Shown one piece after another: positions 1 to 7,873 of a stretch of 64,000 nucleotides of DNA. Numbering within the stretch: position 1 is the first letter of the stretch; each line of letters opens with the position of its first letter. The stretch lies in assembly GCF_020564355.1 (NCBI RefSeq), contig NZ_JAJCRR010000001.1, positions 62,001-126,000 on the forward strand, in the 5' to 3' direction. A program made the position numbers and the translations under genes. The DNA comes from Lachnospira pectinoschiza. GTDB lineage: Bacteria; Bacillota; Clostridia; Lachnospirales; Lachnospiraceae. The notes beneath the pieces are model-generated. The model saw only the letters and a list, made by a program, of their open reading frames with translations, did no database searches and was not told the origin of the DNA.

Positions 1-1
1 C

Positions 2-853
2 AGTGCAAAGGAGAGGAACTTGCTGACTCCTTTGGGCGAACTTGTAGAAGTCAACGGTCACAACATGAGTGTATATACGGAGGGCGACGGTGACAAAACA
101 TTTGTATTTATGTCAGGAAGCGGAACATGCTCGCCTATATTGGATTTTAAGTCACTGTATTCGCTGTTGAGCAATGAGTACAAAATTGCAGTAGTGGAAA
201 AATTCGGCTATGGTTTCAGTGATGTGGTAGATAAAAACAGGGATATTGATACAATATTGAGCGAAACCAGAATGGCACTTGATAAGGCAGGAATAGAACC
301 GCCGTATGTGCTTTGCCCACATTCAATGTCCGGATTAGAAGCTTTATACTGGGCTCAGAAGTATCCGGAAGAAGTTGAAGCTATTGTCGGTTTGGATATG
401 GCTGTGCCGGACTATTATGATGAAATGAACATCAATATTCCTATAATGAGATTAGGACAGTATTGCGCCGGATTGGGAATTACAAGATGGATACCAAGCC
501 TTGCGGAAAGTAATGCCATCAAATCGGGAACGCTCTCTCAAAAGGAAAAAGAAATTTACAGGGCTATATTTTACCAAAAAACCGCAACTGTAACGATGAT
601 TGACGAAGCAAAAGCGGTAAAAAAGAATGCGGGTGTTGTAAAGGAAAAGGGCATCCCACAAGTGCCGATGTTATTGTTTATCTCTGACGGTTCCGGTGGA
701 ACAGGTTTTACAAAAGAAAAGTGGAGAAGTATTCCTAAAGAATATATTTCAAACCACAACAACGCAAGTTGTATTGAACTGGACTGTCCTCATTATATTC
801 ACGACTACGAATATCAAAGAATAAGTGAAGAAATCAGAAGCTTCATCCGGTGA
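2..853 (+). CDS. alpha/beta hydrolase, 5' end outside window
   Basis: An alpha/beta-hydrolase-fold protein. It shows the nucleophile-elbow-like segment CPHSMSGLEAL and a C-terminal His in DCPHYIHDYEY. The reading frame is open to the window edge (SAKERNLLTPLGELVEVNG). Relatives usually have an N-terminal membrane segment before this point, so the true start probably lies upstream. A TTG at 20 preceded by AAAGGAGAGG is an alternative start, but its spacing to the SD is short. Substrate unknown. It lies in an accessory-looking stretch with other partial genes. Confidence 0.7.
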   Translation, partial: SAKERNLLTPLGELVEVNGHNMSVYTEGDGDKTFVFMSGSGTCSPILDFKSLYSLLSNEYKIAVVEKFGYGFSDVVDKNRDIDTILSETRMALDKAGIEPPYVLCPHSMSGLEALYWAQKYPEEVEAIVGLDMAVPDYYDEMNINIPIMRLGQYCAGLGITRWIPSLAESNAIKSGTLSQKEKEIYRAIFYQKTATVTMIDEAKAVKKNAGVVKEKGIPQVPMLLFISDGSGGTGFTKEKWRSIPKEYISNHNNASCIELDCPHYIHDYEYQRISEEIRSFIR

Positions 854-953
854 ATTAATAAGGCAATGAGTAAGACCGCTTGTGGTTGATACGGAATGCT
901 CGCAAATTCATTATTTGTCAAATTGGGAAATTAAAAATTAGGGGAAATTGATA

Positions 954-1316
954 ATGACAATAGAAGAAATTTTTAGTGATTTATATGATAAATATGATGA
1001 AGATTTTAACTGGTATATGATTCCATTAACACAGGCTGACGGAGTATTTGTTACTGAATTGAAAAATGAAATCGGGGAAGACCACTTCTTATATGACAAA
1101 AGAATTTGGGCAGCAGCAAAGTGTGAATCTAATGATGATGTGTTATATGTTATTGACAACGGAAGAAATGCGGACAGCTACTATATTTTCCATTTGACTT
1201 ACTCAAAGCATAATCCTGCCGGATTTCCGCGATATGAAGAATTAAAAGATGTATATGCAGTAAAGGCATTTATTGAGCAGTCCATAAAAACAAAGCAGGA
1301 GTTTGCGGATTTATAG
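954..1316 (+). CDS. hypothetical acidic protein, 120 aa
   Basis: A short soluble acidic protein beginning MTIEEIFSDLYDKYDE. The ATG at 954 is preferred because AGGGG (940-944) lies 9 nt upstream; a TTG at 948 in the same frame is too close. I do not recognise a family. Its size, acidity and lone position in a decayed accessory region are compatible with an immunity-type protein, but nothing proves this. There is no partner toxin in the window for it. Confidence 0.55.
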   Translation: MTIEEIFSDLYDKYDEDFNWYMIPLTQADGVFVTELKNEIGEDHFLYDKRIWAAAKCESNDDVLYVIDNGRNADSYYIFHLTYSKHNPAGFPRYEELKDVYAVKAFIEQSIKTKQEFADL

Positions 1317-1370
1317 TATGTAAAACAATTTTGACACCCGGAAAACACAGATGTCAATACACTTTGATAG

Positions 1371-1601
1371 CAAAAATATTACTTTGTCTTAAAGATTGAA
1401 AAGGTAAAAAAAGATAATGATGTCCAGAGCTATAAAGAAATTGTTGCATTTTCTGAGGGAAAACTTTTGGATGATATTCAAAAGCAATGTGAGATAGGAA
1501 AACGTCCATATCAGAAAAATCTTTTAGTTATAGGTAGTATGCTGATAACATTAGCTGTCTGTGTATTAATTGGCTTTCTGATGCACGTCTTTTTGAATTA
1601 A
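1371..1601 (+). pseudogene. 5'-truncated gene remnant with C-terminal membrane helix
   Basis: An open frame of 76 codons after a TAG at 1368 with no usable start. It reads QKYYFVLKIEKVKKDNDV at the front and ends in a hydrophobic segment (LLVIGSMLITLAVCVLIG) followed by MHVFLN and a stop. The coherent charged-then-transmembrane pattern suggests the C-terminal end of a membrane protein whose 5' part was lost. Family not recognised. Confidence 0.4.
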
Positions 1602-1656
1602 TAGTGATATTGCGTTTTAAAATTCAGAAGGTCAATTCTAAAATGAGGTTATATAC

Positions 1657-1706
1657 AGCCGCAAATTCAATTGCAAAAAAATACGATTGAATTTACGGCT
1701 GTTTTT
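1657..1706 (+). terminator. intrinsic terminator
   Basis: A 15-bp stem, AGCCGCAAATTCAAT (1657-1671) against ATTGAATTTACGGCT (1686-1700), with one mismatch and followed by GTTTTT. It probably ends transcription from the decayed gene upstream. Confidence 0.65.
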
Positions 1707-1770
1707 ACATATAATAATTATAATTAATTGGGAAAAATTAAAATTATGTGTGAAACGAGGGGAATAAGTA

Positions 1771-1989
1771 ATAGAATTTGAAGAATTACGATGTGATAAG
1801 CAGAAATTAACATTTAATGGTTTAAAATCGGCAATTAGTTATATGCCGACAGCTCCGTATGAATTACCCTGTGAGGGAGCAAAAGAGATGTTGTTGGTAG
1901 ATGAAGTTGATAATAAGGAATTTTTGACAGGCTTGTTTCATGCAATGTATGATGAACTGCCAGCCCCAAAACCGAAAAAGAAGAAATAG
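1771..1989 (+). CDS. hypothetical protein, 72 codons, apparent ATA start
   Basis: An open frame encoding IEFEELRCDKQKLTFNG and onward, ending PAPKPKKKK. A good SD (AGGGG, 1758-1762) sits 8 nt before an ATA codon at 1771, and an in-frame stop lies at 1765. This suggests that either ATA is used as the start or an ATG has mutated. The first normal start codon in frame is about 25 codons in. Family not recognised; it may be a decayed gene. Confidence 0.4.
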   Translation: MEFEELRCDKQKLTFNGLKSAISYMPTAPYELPCEGAKEMLLVDEVDNKEFLTGLFHAMYDELPAPKPKKKK

Positions 1990-2045
1990 ACAACTTAACA
2001 ATTTGTAAAAGAGCATTTCGTTAGATTTTATAGGGGGGAATATTT

Positions 2046-2531
2046 ATGCTAATGAATTATGATGAAAGCATCCGTGCCTGTCAGCATATTGACGGTTGGA
2101 AATTTGTAACGAGTTTTTCTGTTGGAGGTTTTGAATGGCTTGGGTTTTCTAAGAAAATTTCAAATAAAATGATTATCATTTCTTCTCAAAAAACTACTAT
2201 TCTGGATTGTGACAATGGAAAAATTGAAAATTGTATGATTGATTATGATGAAGAAGAACTTATTGCAATTTGTGATAAATTACCGGACGAACAGATTTTA
2301 ATAGCAGGAGAATACGGTGGAAACTTACCTGATACAACAAATAAGGGCGAAAGGGTTCTTATTCAGAAAACAAAAGAGTATATTACGACTATAACTTTTA
2401 TTCCTGGTCAAAGTGATGAAATAAAAGTTTATGAAAATTATGGTGCATACATCTGTGGATTTAGCTACGATGGAAAGTATTTTGTTATTGCAAATGATGG
2501 AGGAATTATTGTTATAAAGAGATGCTGCTAA
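2046..2531 (+). CDS. hypothetical protein, 161 aa
   Basis: A soluble protein beginning MLMNYDESIRACQHIDGW, with beta-rich segments (ICGFSYDGKYFVIAND near the C-terminus) reminiscent of a single propeller-like blade. Start at 2046 follows TAGGGGGGAA; an ATG at 2052 is equally possible. No signal peptide or membrane segment. Family not recognised. The gene ends just upstream of the type I toxin-antitoxin locus and is AT-rich like its neighbours. Confidence 0.55.
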   Translation: MLMNYDESIRACQHIDGWKFVTSFSVGGFEWLGFSKKISNKMIIISSQKTTILDCDNGKIENCMIDYDEEELIAICDKLPDEQILIAGEYGGNLPDTTNKGERVLIQKTKEYITTITFIPGQSDEIKVYENYGAYICGFSYDGKYFVIANDGGIIVIKRCC

Positions 2532-2551
2532 CTTTTCAATTAGTATGTTAA

Positions 2552-2557
2552 TATAAT
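2552..2557 (+). promoter_or_regulatory. -10 element of toxin mRNA promoter
   Basis: TATAAT at 2552-2557 with a weak -35 region places a start near 2562-2564, at the beginning of the GGCACTG repeat that precedes the toxin gene. Confidence 0.45.
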
Positions 2558-2616
2558 TTTGGCACTGCCATTCACGGTAGGCGGTTTAGTCGATACCTTC
2601 GAGAGGAGGTGAGACT

Positions 2617-2712
2617 ATGGTGACTTATTCAGATATGTTTACATATACATTAGTATTATGTGCAGTTGCAACGCTTGTTGCTTCCATTTGTAATAAAAAA
2701 CCAAAAAAATAA
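2617..2712 (+). CDS. small membrane toxin, holin-like (type I TA)
   Basis: A 31-residue protein starting MVTYSDMFTY, with one hydrophobic helix (residues about 8-25) and a basic tail KKPKK. This is the architecture of the putative holin-like toxin family of Firmicutes, related in design to TxpA and Fst type I toxins. The start ATG follows a strong SD, GAGAGGAGGTGAG (2601-2613). The stop codon lies inside a terminator-like hairpin, and an antisense promoter points back across the gene. The peptide would act at the cell membrane. It is below the usual ORF size cutoff and easily missed. Confidence 0.75.
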   Translation: MVTYSDMFTYTLVLCAVATLVASICNKKPKK

Positions 2713-2792
2713 CCGCCCCCAGCCACGGTAACGGTTATTTTTAATAACTTGTATCCTAAAGGCTAAACCGTCTATCGACAGTGCCTTTTTAT
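2700..2792 (-). ncRNA. predicted antitoxin antisense RNA
   Basis: The minus strand has TTGACA (2822-2827), a 17-nt spacer and TAATAT (2799-2804), predicting a start near 2792. The transcript would overlap the 3' half of the toxin locus. It would end at a hairpin (AAATAACCG near 2706-2714 pairing with CGGTTATTT) followed on this strand by a long T run. Size is about 90 nt. It would base-pair with the 3' part of the toxin mRNA if that message reads this far. Confidence 0.65.
2706..2743. terminator. bidirectional terminator within toxin locus
   Basis: Stem AAATAACCG / CGGTTATTT overlapping the toxin stop codon, with T-rich sequence on both outgoing sides. It would serve both the toxin mRNA and the antisense RNA. 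Confidence 0.6.
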
Positions 2793-2798
2793 ATATTC

Positions 2799-2827
2799 AT
2801 ATTACTCTATTTCCATATTTATGTCAA
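2799..2827 (-). promoter_or_regulatory. antitoxin promoter
   Basis: Near-consensus sigma-A promoter on the minus strand: TTGACA, 17 nt, TAATAT. Confidence 0.7.
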
Positions 2828-2944
2828 ATTTATATTGAAAATCCGTTTTGCAACTTTTACAGCAAAAACATTTAGACAGCGGCAACACCAAAATGCTATA
2901 ATAAAAGCACATATTATAATGGTAATAATGGGGAGAAAGAAAAC

Positions 2945-3601
2945 ATGGACAGAGAAGTAGACGCAATGGGCTACGGGATTTGTATATTTTCCGCAGATAC
3001 CGTACAGGACTTTTTGAAACGTGAAAAAATTCGGAAAAGAAAGCTGTTAAGTCTTTTACAAAAGGATAAGGAACTTTATTTGTCTACGCAGAAAGAGGGC
3101 ATTTTAATCCCGTTAGTAGGAATTAATGCGTATAATTACGCAATCCGGCTCGAAGGACGGGACGAGCCGTTTGACGACCGGTGGACACAAAAGATTGACT
3201 ATGACGGATTTAATCTGGAAATTAAAGACGGGCTGTGGATTTCCAATATCCGGCAGCTTGAGCCTTTTGAGCCGAAAATATATCATGAAAAGGAAGAAGA
3301 ATTTTATACCACGCCGGGACAGTTTGAACCGGTGGAGCGGTACCGCTCGCCATGGGAACGGTGGTATAAGGCGGAAACGGGAAAGGGAGAGCTTGTTAAA
3401 ATTTATACAGATATCAAATATGATGTCCCTGCCGGAAAATATCTGCTGTCTATCAAAGGTTATGTCCGAAAGGAAAAACAGAAGTACCCTGTTCCGAATT
3501 GTGGCTTTTATCTTTCGCTGACGAAAGTGGAAGCATTTGAAGGCTTTAAAAATCCACGGGAAGCAGATGAGTACAATTTTAATATAGGAAGCATGGAGTA
3601 A
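2945..3601 (+). CDS. hypothetical protein, 218 aa
   Basis: A soluble protein that starts MDREVDAMGYGICIF; an ATG at 2966 (MGYGICIF) is an alternative. SD GGGGAGAAAG lies upstream. It is rich in aromatic and charged residues, e.g. RYRSPWERWYKAETG, and no signal peptide or membrane segment is visible. Family not recognised. It stands alone between the toxin-antitoxin locus and a truncated hydrolase, in DNA that looks accessory. Confidence 0.55.
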   Translation: MDREVDAMGYGICIFSADTVQDFLKREKIRKRKLLSLLQKDKELYLSTQKEGILIPLVGINAYNYAIRLEGRDEPFDDRWTQKIDYDGFNLEIKDGLWISNIRQLEPFEPKIYHEKEEEFYTTPGQFEPVERYRSPWERWYKAETGKGELVKIYTDIKYDVPAGKYLLSIKGYVRKEKQKYPVPNCGFYLSLTKVEAFEGFKNPREADEYNFNIGSME

Positions 3602-3637
3602 GGCGCACATATAATTTGCACAGAGAGAAGGGAAAAT

Positions 3638-4222
3638 ATGATATTTAAAACAGCAGGTGACAAATCAAAACCGGTAATATTATTTTTTCATGCAATGGGA
3701 GTGACGGGTGACAGCAGTATGCCGGTAGCAGAGTGTCTGGAACAGAAATATTACTGCATTATGCCGACTTCGACAGTATATTGTGCCGGACAAAAATATC
3801 GCAGTAAAACAGATGAAATACAGCAGATAATGACATTTTTAAAAGAACAGGGAATCCGTGAGATAGAACTTGTGGTGGCTTCCTCAATCGGCGCAGACCT
3901 TGCAATGGCATTTCTAACCAATACACAGATACCCGTAAAACATGTCTTTTTTGACGGCGGGCAGTTTGCACAGATTGGAAAGACATTGAGAAAGATAATG
4001 GTTCCGTTCATATATCTGGCAATAAAAAGCATTTACCGGTCAAAAGGAAAAACATTAAAAAAAATTATGTGGTGCGATGATGATACTATAAAACCGTATT
4101 TTACAGAAGCAGGCAGGAATATAACATATGGGAATTTAAAAAGACAGCTGCAAAGCCCCCTGTTTCTGCGGGTTTGCAGAAAAAATAAAAAAATCTCAAA
4201 AAAAGTTGAAAAAAGTGCTTGA
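3638..4222 (+). pseudogene. C-terminally truncated alpha/beta hydrolase
   Basis: The first ~170 residues read as an alpha/beta hydrolase: oxyanion-type FFHAMGVTGDSS, then the nucleophile elbow ASSIGAD. After KRQLQ the sequence turns into a lysine-rich tail (NKKISKKVEKSA) with no late Asp or His of the catalytic triad. Relatives continue for roughly 60-70 further residues. The stop codon (4220-4222) lies inside the -35 box of the following tRNA promoter, so the gene was probably cut by a rearrangement joining it to the tRNA locus. Confidence 0.55.
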
Positions 4223-4248
4223 CATTTACGCGATTATCGTATTATAAT
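4219..4248 (+). promoter_or_regulatory. tRNA operon promoter
   Basis: TTGACA (4219-4224), 18-nt spacer, TATAAT (4243-4248). It drives the two tRNA genes downstream. Confidence 0.8.
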
Positions 4249-4326
4249 AACCAAGTCAGTTCACGAGAGAACAAAAACAACACAGCGCAAGCGGGTGCAG
4301 CGATTGTTCATCATGAATTTGAATAT

Positions 4327-4399
4327 GGGATCTTAGCTCAGCTGGGAGAGCATCTGCCTTACAAGCAGAGGGTCATAGGTTCGAGCCCTATAGGTCCCA
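4327..4399 (+). tRNA. tRNA-Val (UAC)
   Basis: A 73-nt cloverleaf: acceptor GGGATCT pairs with AGGTCCC, anticodon loop CTTACAA gives anticodon TAC, and the T arm carries GGTTCGAGCC. The 3' CCA is not encoded. Confidence 0.93.
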
Positions 4400-4415
4400 T
4401 ACATGAAAAGAATAT

Positions 4416-4489
4416 GGCGAGATAGCTCAGTTGGCTAGAGCACACGGTTCATACCCGTGGTGTCGGGAGTTCGAGTCTCCCTCTCGCTA
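4416..4489 (+). tRNA. tRNA-Met (CAU), elongator type
   Basis: A 74-nt cloverleaf: acceptor GGCGAGA / TCTCGCT, anticodon loop TTCATAC (CAT), T loop GTTCGAGTC. The paired 1-72 position argues against an initiator tRNA. CCA is not encoded. It is 16 nt after tRNA-Val, so the two are co-transcribed. Confidence 0.92.
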
Positions 4490-4496
4490 CTACATG

Positions 4497-4523
4497 GACA
4501 CCTTGAACAAAGGTGTCTTTTTT
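4497..4523 (+). terminator. terminator of tRNA operon
   Basis: GACACCTT / AAGGTGTC stem with a 5-nt loop followed by six T. Confidence 0.85.
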
Positions 4524-4649
4524 GCATATACAGGGAAAAATACTGTAAAACACTGCCGAAGCGGAAATATTTTCACTTGTACAATTCATAGAATAATGGT
4601 ATTCTTTTACGGGAAAATAAAATGATAGAAGTCAGAAAGGAGAATGAAA

Positions 4650-5192
4650 ATGCGCGTTGGAATGGGGTATGATGTACACAGACTGGTGGAAGACAGAAAG
4701 CTGATTATAGGCGGAGTGGAAATTCCGTATGAAAAAGGTCTGCTGGGACATTCTGATGCGGATGTCCTGCTTCATGCGATTATGGATGCACTGCTCGGTG
4801 CGGCAGCGCTTGGAGATATTGGAAAGCATTTTCCGGACAACGATGACAGATATAAAGGCATTTCCAGTCTGGAACTGTTAAGACAGGTTGGAAAGCTTTT
4901 AGATGAAAAGAATTATGTCATTGAAAATATTGATGCAACGATTATTGCGCAGAAGCCGAAAATGCGTCCGTATATCGATGAAATGCGCAAAAATATTGCA
5001 GACACCTTAAAGCTTGACATCGACCGTGTCAATGTAAAGGCAACGACCGAGGAAGGACTTGGTTTTACCGGTACGGGAGAGGGCATTTCTTCCCAGGCGG
5101 TTTGCAGCTTAAATGACGTAACCAATTATATCTATGGCGATTCGGATATGACAAATTGTTGTGGCGGATGTGGCGGTTGTTCCGTAAAATAA
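4650..5192 (+). CDS. ispF: 2-C-methyl-D-erythritol 2,4-cyclodiphosphate synthase
   Basis: Converts CDP-methylerythritol 2-phosphate to the cyclic diphosphate in the MEP isoprenoid pathway (cytosolic trimer). The metal ligands are present: Asp8 and His10 in GYDVHRL and His42 in [19 protein letters not shown] and the C-terminal [13 protein letters not shown] motif are also intact. The ATG at 4650 is preferred to the in-frame ATG at 4644 because AGAAAGGAG would overlap the latter's spacing. The 180-residue protein is about 20 residues longer than usual. The extra tail ends [12 protein letters not shown], a cluster of four cysteines not part of the standard fold. First gene of the block leading to cysE and cysS. 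Confidence 0.95.
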   Translation: MRVGMGYDVHRLVEDRKLIIGGVEIPYEKGLLGHSDADVLLHAIMDALLGAAALGDIGKHFPDNDDRYKGISSLELLRQVGKLLDEKNYVIENIDATIIAQKPKMRPYIDEMRKNIADTLKLDIDRVNVKATTEEGLGFTGTGEGISSQAVCSLNDVTNYIYGDSDMTNCCGGCGGCSVK

Positions 5193-5223
5193 AGTAACAG
5201 CAATCAGACATTGAGGAGTAGAC

Positions 5224-5886
5224 ATGGAGTTTTTTAAATATGTAAAACAGGAAATTGCAGTCATAAAGGACAGGGACCCGGCAATAAAATCAACGATGGA
5301 AGTGTTTTTATATCCGAGTTTCCATGCAATTTTAAAATATCGCAAGGCACATAAACTGTACCTGAAAAAGCACTATTACCGCGCACGCCGCATTTCGCAG
5401 AAAACGGCAAGAAAGACCGGTATCGAGATTCATCCGGGCGCCCAGATTGGTGAAGGTCTGTTTATCGACCACGGACATGGCGTGGTTATCGGTGAAACAG
5501 CCATTATCGGGGATAATGTAACACTGTATCAGGGGGTAACGCTTGGCGGAACCGGAAAAGAAAGCGGCAAGCGCCACCCGACAGTGGGGAATAACGTATT
5601 AATCGGTGCGGGAGCAAAGGTGCTTGGTTCATTTACAATCGGAGATAACTGTAAAATCGGCGCCGGTTCGGTTGTTCTTGAAAATGTGCCGCCGAATTCA
5701 ACGGTTGTCGGTGTACCGGGTAAAATCGTCATTCAAAATGATGTACGTGTCAATGACGATTTAGACCAGGTGCATCTGCCGGACCCGGTACAGACGGAAA
5801 TGGACGATTTAAAGAGTGAAAATGCACGCCTTCGGGTACGTCTTGATAAATTAGAGAAGGCATTGGAAAGTGTGACCAATCCATAA
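5224..5886 (+). CDS. cysE: serine O-acetyltransferase
   Basis: Transfers acetyl from acetyl-CoA to L-serine, giving O-acetylserine, the first step of cysteine synthesis. An N-terminal helical region is followed by the left-handed hexapeptide-repeat beta-helix with catalytic [12 protein letters not shown], then IGAGAKVLG and [15 protein letters not shown]. At 220 residues it is the short EpsC-type length, and the C-terminus ends in a coiled-coil-like [18 protein letters not shown]. It sits 31 nt after ispF and before cysS, as in other Firmicutes. Its last codons form the 5' arm of the structured element at 5870-5993. Confidence 0.95.
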   Translation: MEFFKYVKQEIAVIKDRDPAIKSTMEVFLYPSFHAILKYRKAHKLYLKKHYYRARRISQKTARKTGIEIHPGAQIGEGLFIDHGHGVVIGETAIIGDNVTLYQGVTLGGTGKESGKRHPTVGNNVLIGAGAKVLGSFTIGDNCKIGAGSVVLENVPPNSTVVGVPGKIVIQNDVRVNDDLDQVHLPDPVQTEMDDLKSENARLRVRLDKLEKALESVTNP

Positions 5887-5993
5887 ATTTAAGATTGTTC
5901 ACACAACTATTTGTGCCGTAGACGCCACAAATAGATTTATCGCAGGGTTGAATGGAATTCAGCCCGCGTACCGCCGACACAAAGCGTCTACGG
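5870..5993 (+). repeat. structured leader element, copy A (upstream of cysS)
   Basis: Three hairpins and a terminal arm. Hairpin 1 is GTGTGACCAATC (5870-5881) / GATTGTTCACAC (5893-5904), one mismatch, 11-nt loop. Hairpin 2 is CTATTTGTG (5907-5915) / CACAAATAG (5926-5934), with the 10-nt loop CCGTAGACGC. Hairpin 3 is GGGTTGAAT (5945-5953) / ATTCAGCCC (5957-5965). The arm GCGTCTACGG (5984-5993) is fully complementary to the hairpin 2 loop. The cysS SD follows directly. Copies B and C share the same plan. Confidence 0.75.
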
Positions 5994-6008
5994 AAAAGAG
6001 GAGCAATA

Positions 6009-7415
6009 ATGAAAATTTATAATACACTGACAAGAAAAAAAGAAGAATTTCAGCCGCTTGAAGAAGGCAAGGTAAAGATGTATGTCTGCGGACCGACCGT
6101 ATACAACCTGATTCATATCGGAAATGCAAGACCGATGATCTGCTTTGATACGGTAAGAAGATATCTGGAATATAAGGGGTATGATGTCAATTACGTATCC
6201 AACTTTACGGATGTGGATGATAAGATTATTAAAAAGGCCAATGAAGAAGGTGTATCTGCCGAAGAAATTTCACAGCGTTATATCGCAGAGTGCAAAAAGG
6301 ATATGGAAGGTATGAATATCAAGCCTGCCACAACACATCCGCTTGCAACACAGGAAATCGGCGGCATGATTGACATGATTCAGACATTGATTGACAAAGG
6401 CTATGCCTACAATGTCAACGGTACGGTTTATTACCGCACCAGAAAGTTTGAGGGCTACGGAAAGCTTTCAAAGAAGAATATTGATGATCTGGAAGCCGGA
6501 CACAGAGATATCAAGGTTGCCGGAGAATCCGAAAAGGAAGACCCGTTAGACTTCGTATTGTGGAAGCCGAAAAAAGAAGGCGAGCCTTACTGGGAATCAC
6601 CGTGGAGTGAGGGAAGACCGGGCTGGCATATTGAGTGTTCTGTCATGTCTAAGAAGTATCTGGCAGACGAGATTGATATTCATGCGGGCGGTGAGGATTT
6701 GATTTTTCCACACCATGAAAATGAAATTGCCCAGTCAGAAGCTGCAAACGGCGTACCATTTGCAAAATACTGGATGCATAACGCATTTTTAAATATTGAC
6801 AATAAGAAGATGTCCAAATCCCTCGGTAACTTCTTTACCGTAAGAGATATCAGCAAAGAATATGATTTACAGGTACTGCGTTTCTTTATGTTAAGCGCAC
6901 ATTACAGAAATCCGATTAATTTCAGCCATGACCTGATGGAATCTGCAAAGAACGGTCTGGATAGAATCGTGACGGCAGTCGGCAATCTGACACACCTTGT
7001 GGAAAATGCACAGGCTGGTGCAATGACAGATGAAGAAAAGGCACTGCTTGAAAAGACTGCGGAAATGACGGCGAAATTTGAAGCAGCAATGGAAGATGAT
7101 TTTAATACGGCAGATGCGATTGCAGCTGTATTTGAACTTGTTAAATTTGCAAATTCTAATTCATCGGCAGGTAATACCGCAGAATATCTCAATGCGTTAA
7201 AGGCAAAGATTACAGCTTTGACAGATGTACTGGGACTTATAACGGAAAAAGAAGCGGAGATGTTAGATGAAGAAATCGAAAATCTGATTGCACAGCGTCA
7301 GCAGGCAAGAAAAGACAGAGATTTTGCAAAAGCAGATGAAATCAGGGATACTCTTTTAGCAAAGGGCATTGTGTTAGAAGATACAAGAGAAGGCGTAAGA
7401 TGGAAAAGAGCTTAA
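6009..7415 (+). CDS. cysS: cysteinyl-tRNA synthetase
   Basis: Charges tRNA-Cys with cysteine (class I synthetase). The HIGH-type motif is HIGNARP and the KMSKS motif is [10 protein letters not shown]. Zinc-binding residues appear as CGPT near the N-terminus and in WHIECSVMS and [11 protein letters not shown]. The start ATG at 6009 gives the standard N-terminus [14 protein letters not shown] after SD GAGGAG; an upstream in-frame ATG at 5952 falls inside the repeat element and is not used. 468 residues is the family length. It overlaps mrnC by 16 nt. No T-box leader is visible; the structured repeat element occupies that place. Confidence 0.96.
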   Translation: MKIYNTLTRKKEEFQPLEEGKVKMYVCGPTVYNLIHIGNARPMICFDTVRRYLEYKGYDVNYVSNFTDVDDKIIKKANEEGVSAEEISQRYIAECKKDMEGMNIKPATTHPLATQEIGGMIDMIQTLIDKGYAYNVNGTVYYRTRKFEGYGKLSKKNIDDLEAGHRDIKVAGESEKEDPLDFVLWKPKKEGEPYWESPWSEGRPGWHIECSVMSKKYLADEIDIHAGGEDLIFPHHENEIAQSEAANGVPFAKYWMHNAFLNIDNKKMSKSLGNFFTVRDISKEYDLQVLRFFMLSAHYRNPINFSHDLMESAKNGLDRIVTAVGNLTHLVENAQAGAMTDEEKALLEKTAEMTAKFEAAMEDDFNTADAIAAVFELVKFANSNSSAGNTAEYLNALKAKITALTDVLGLITEKEAEMLDEEIENLIAQRQQARKDRDFAKADEIRDTLLAKGIVLEDTREGVRWKRA

Positions 7416-7873
7416 ATTTTGAAGAAAATCTGACACGGAATATCTGGCAGAATTTAGAGCTTGCACAGGTAGAACCACGGCAGTTATCACCCCTGGTGCT
7501 TGCTTATATCGGCGACAGCATTTACGACCTTGTGATCCGCACCTATTTAATCAGCCTTGGCAACATGCCGGTCAACAAAATCAACCGGCATGCGTGCAGG
7601 CTGGTCAAGGCGGAAACGCAGTCTAAACTGATTGGCATCCTTGAAGAACAGCTGACGGAAAATGAATTGTCAGTCTATAAAAGGGGCAGAAATGCAAAGT
7701 CGTATACTTCTGCCAAAAACGCGACAATCGGTGATTACAGACGTGCAACCGGTTTTGAAGCCTTAATGGGATATCTGTATCTGGACGGGCAGTACGACCG
7801 CCTGACAAAGCTGGTACATACAGGTCTAGAGGCAATTGGGGAATGGGAACACCATAGAATGGAGAAAAAATGA
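7400..7873 (+). CDS. mrnC: mini-ribonuclease III (Mini-III)
   Basis: A double-stranded-RNA endonuclease that matures 23S rRNA precursor in Firmicutes. It consists of an RNase III catalytic domain without a dsRNA-binding domain. The metal-binding acidic residues are in [14 protein letters not shown] and [13 protein letters not shown]. At 157 residues it is a typical Mini-III size. It overlaps cysS at the 5' end and shares an ATGA overlap with rlmB, so the three are translationally coupled. Confidence 0.92.
   Translation: MEKSLNFEENLTRNIWQNLELAQVEPRQLSPLVLAYIGDSIYDLVIRTYLISLGNMPVNKINRHACRLVKAETQSKLIGILEEQLTENELSVYKRGRNAKSYTSAKNATIGDYRRATGFEALMGYLYLDGQYDRLTKLVHTGLEAIGEWEHHRMEKK

Larger units (their letters stand above)
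2561..2786. repeat. imperfect inverted repeat flanking toxin gene
   Basis: The left arm contains GGCACTG (2561-2567) and CGGTTTAG. The reverse complement of the right arm (2761-2786) contains the same two words in the same order. A transcript reaching the right arm could close its 5' and 3' ends together. Such long-range pairing is known to delay translation in several type I toxin mRNAs. Confidence 0.6.

Noticed and set aside
4219..4625. Two short ORFs across the tRNA genes
   Set aside because: They read through tRNA-Val and tRNA-Met and the terminator; they are coincidental frames.
5887..6008. T-box leader before cysS
   Set aside because: No AGGGTGG-type T-box or specifier hairpin; the interval is filled by structured element copy A.
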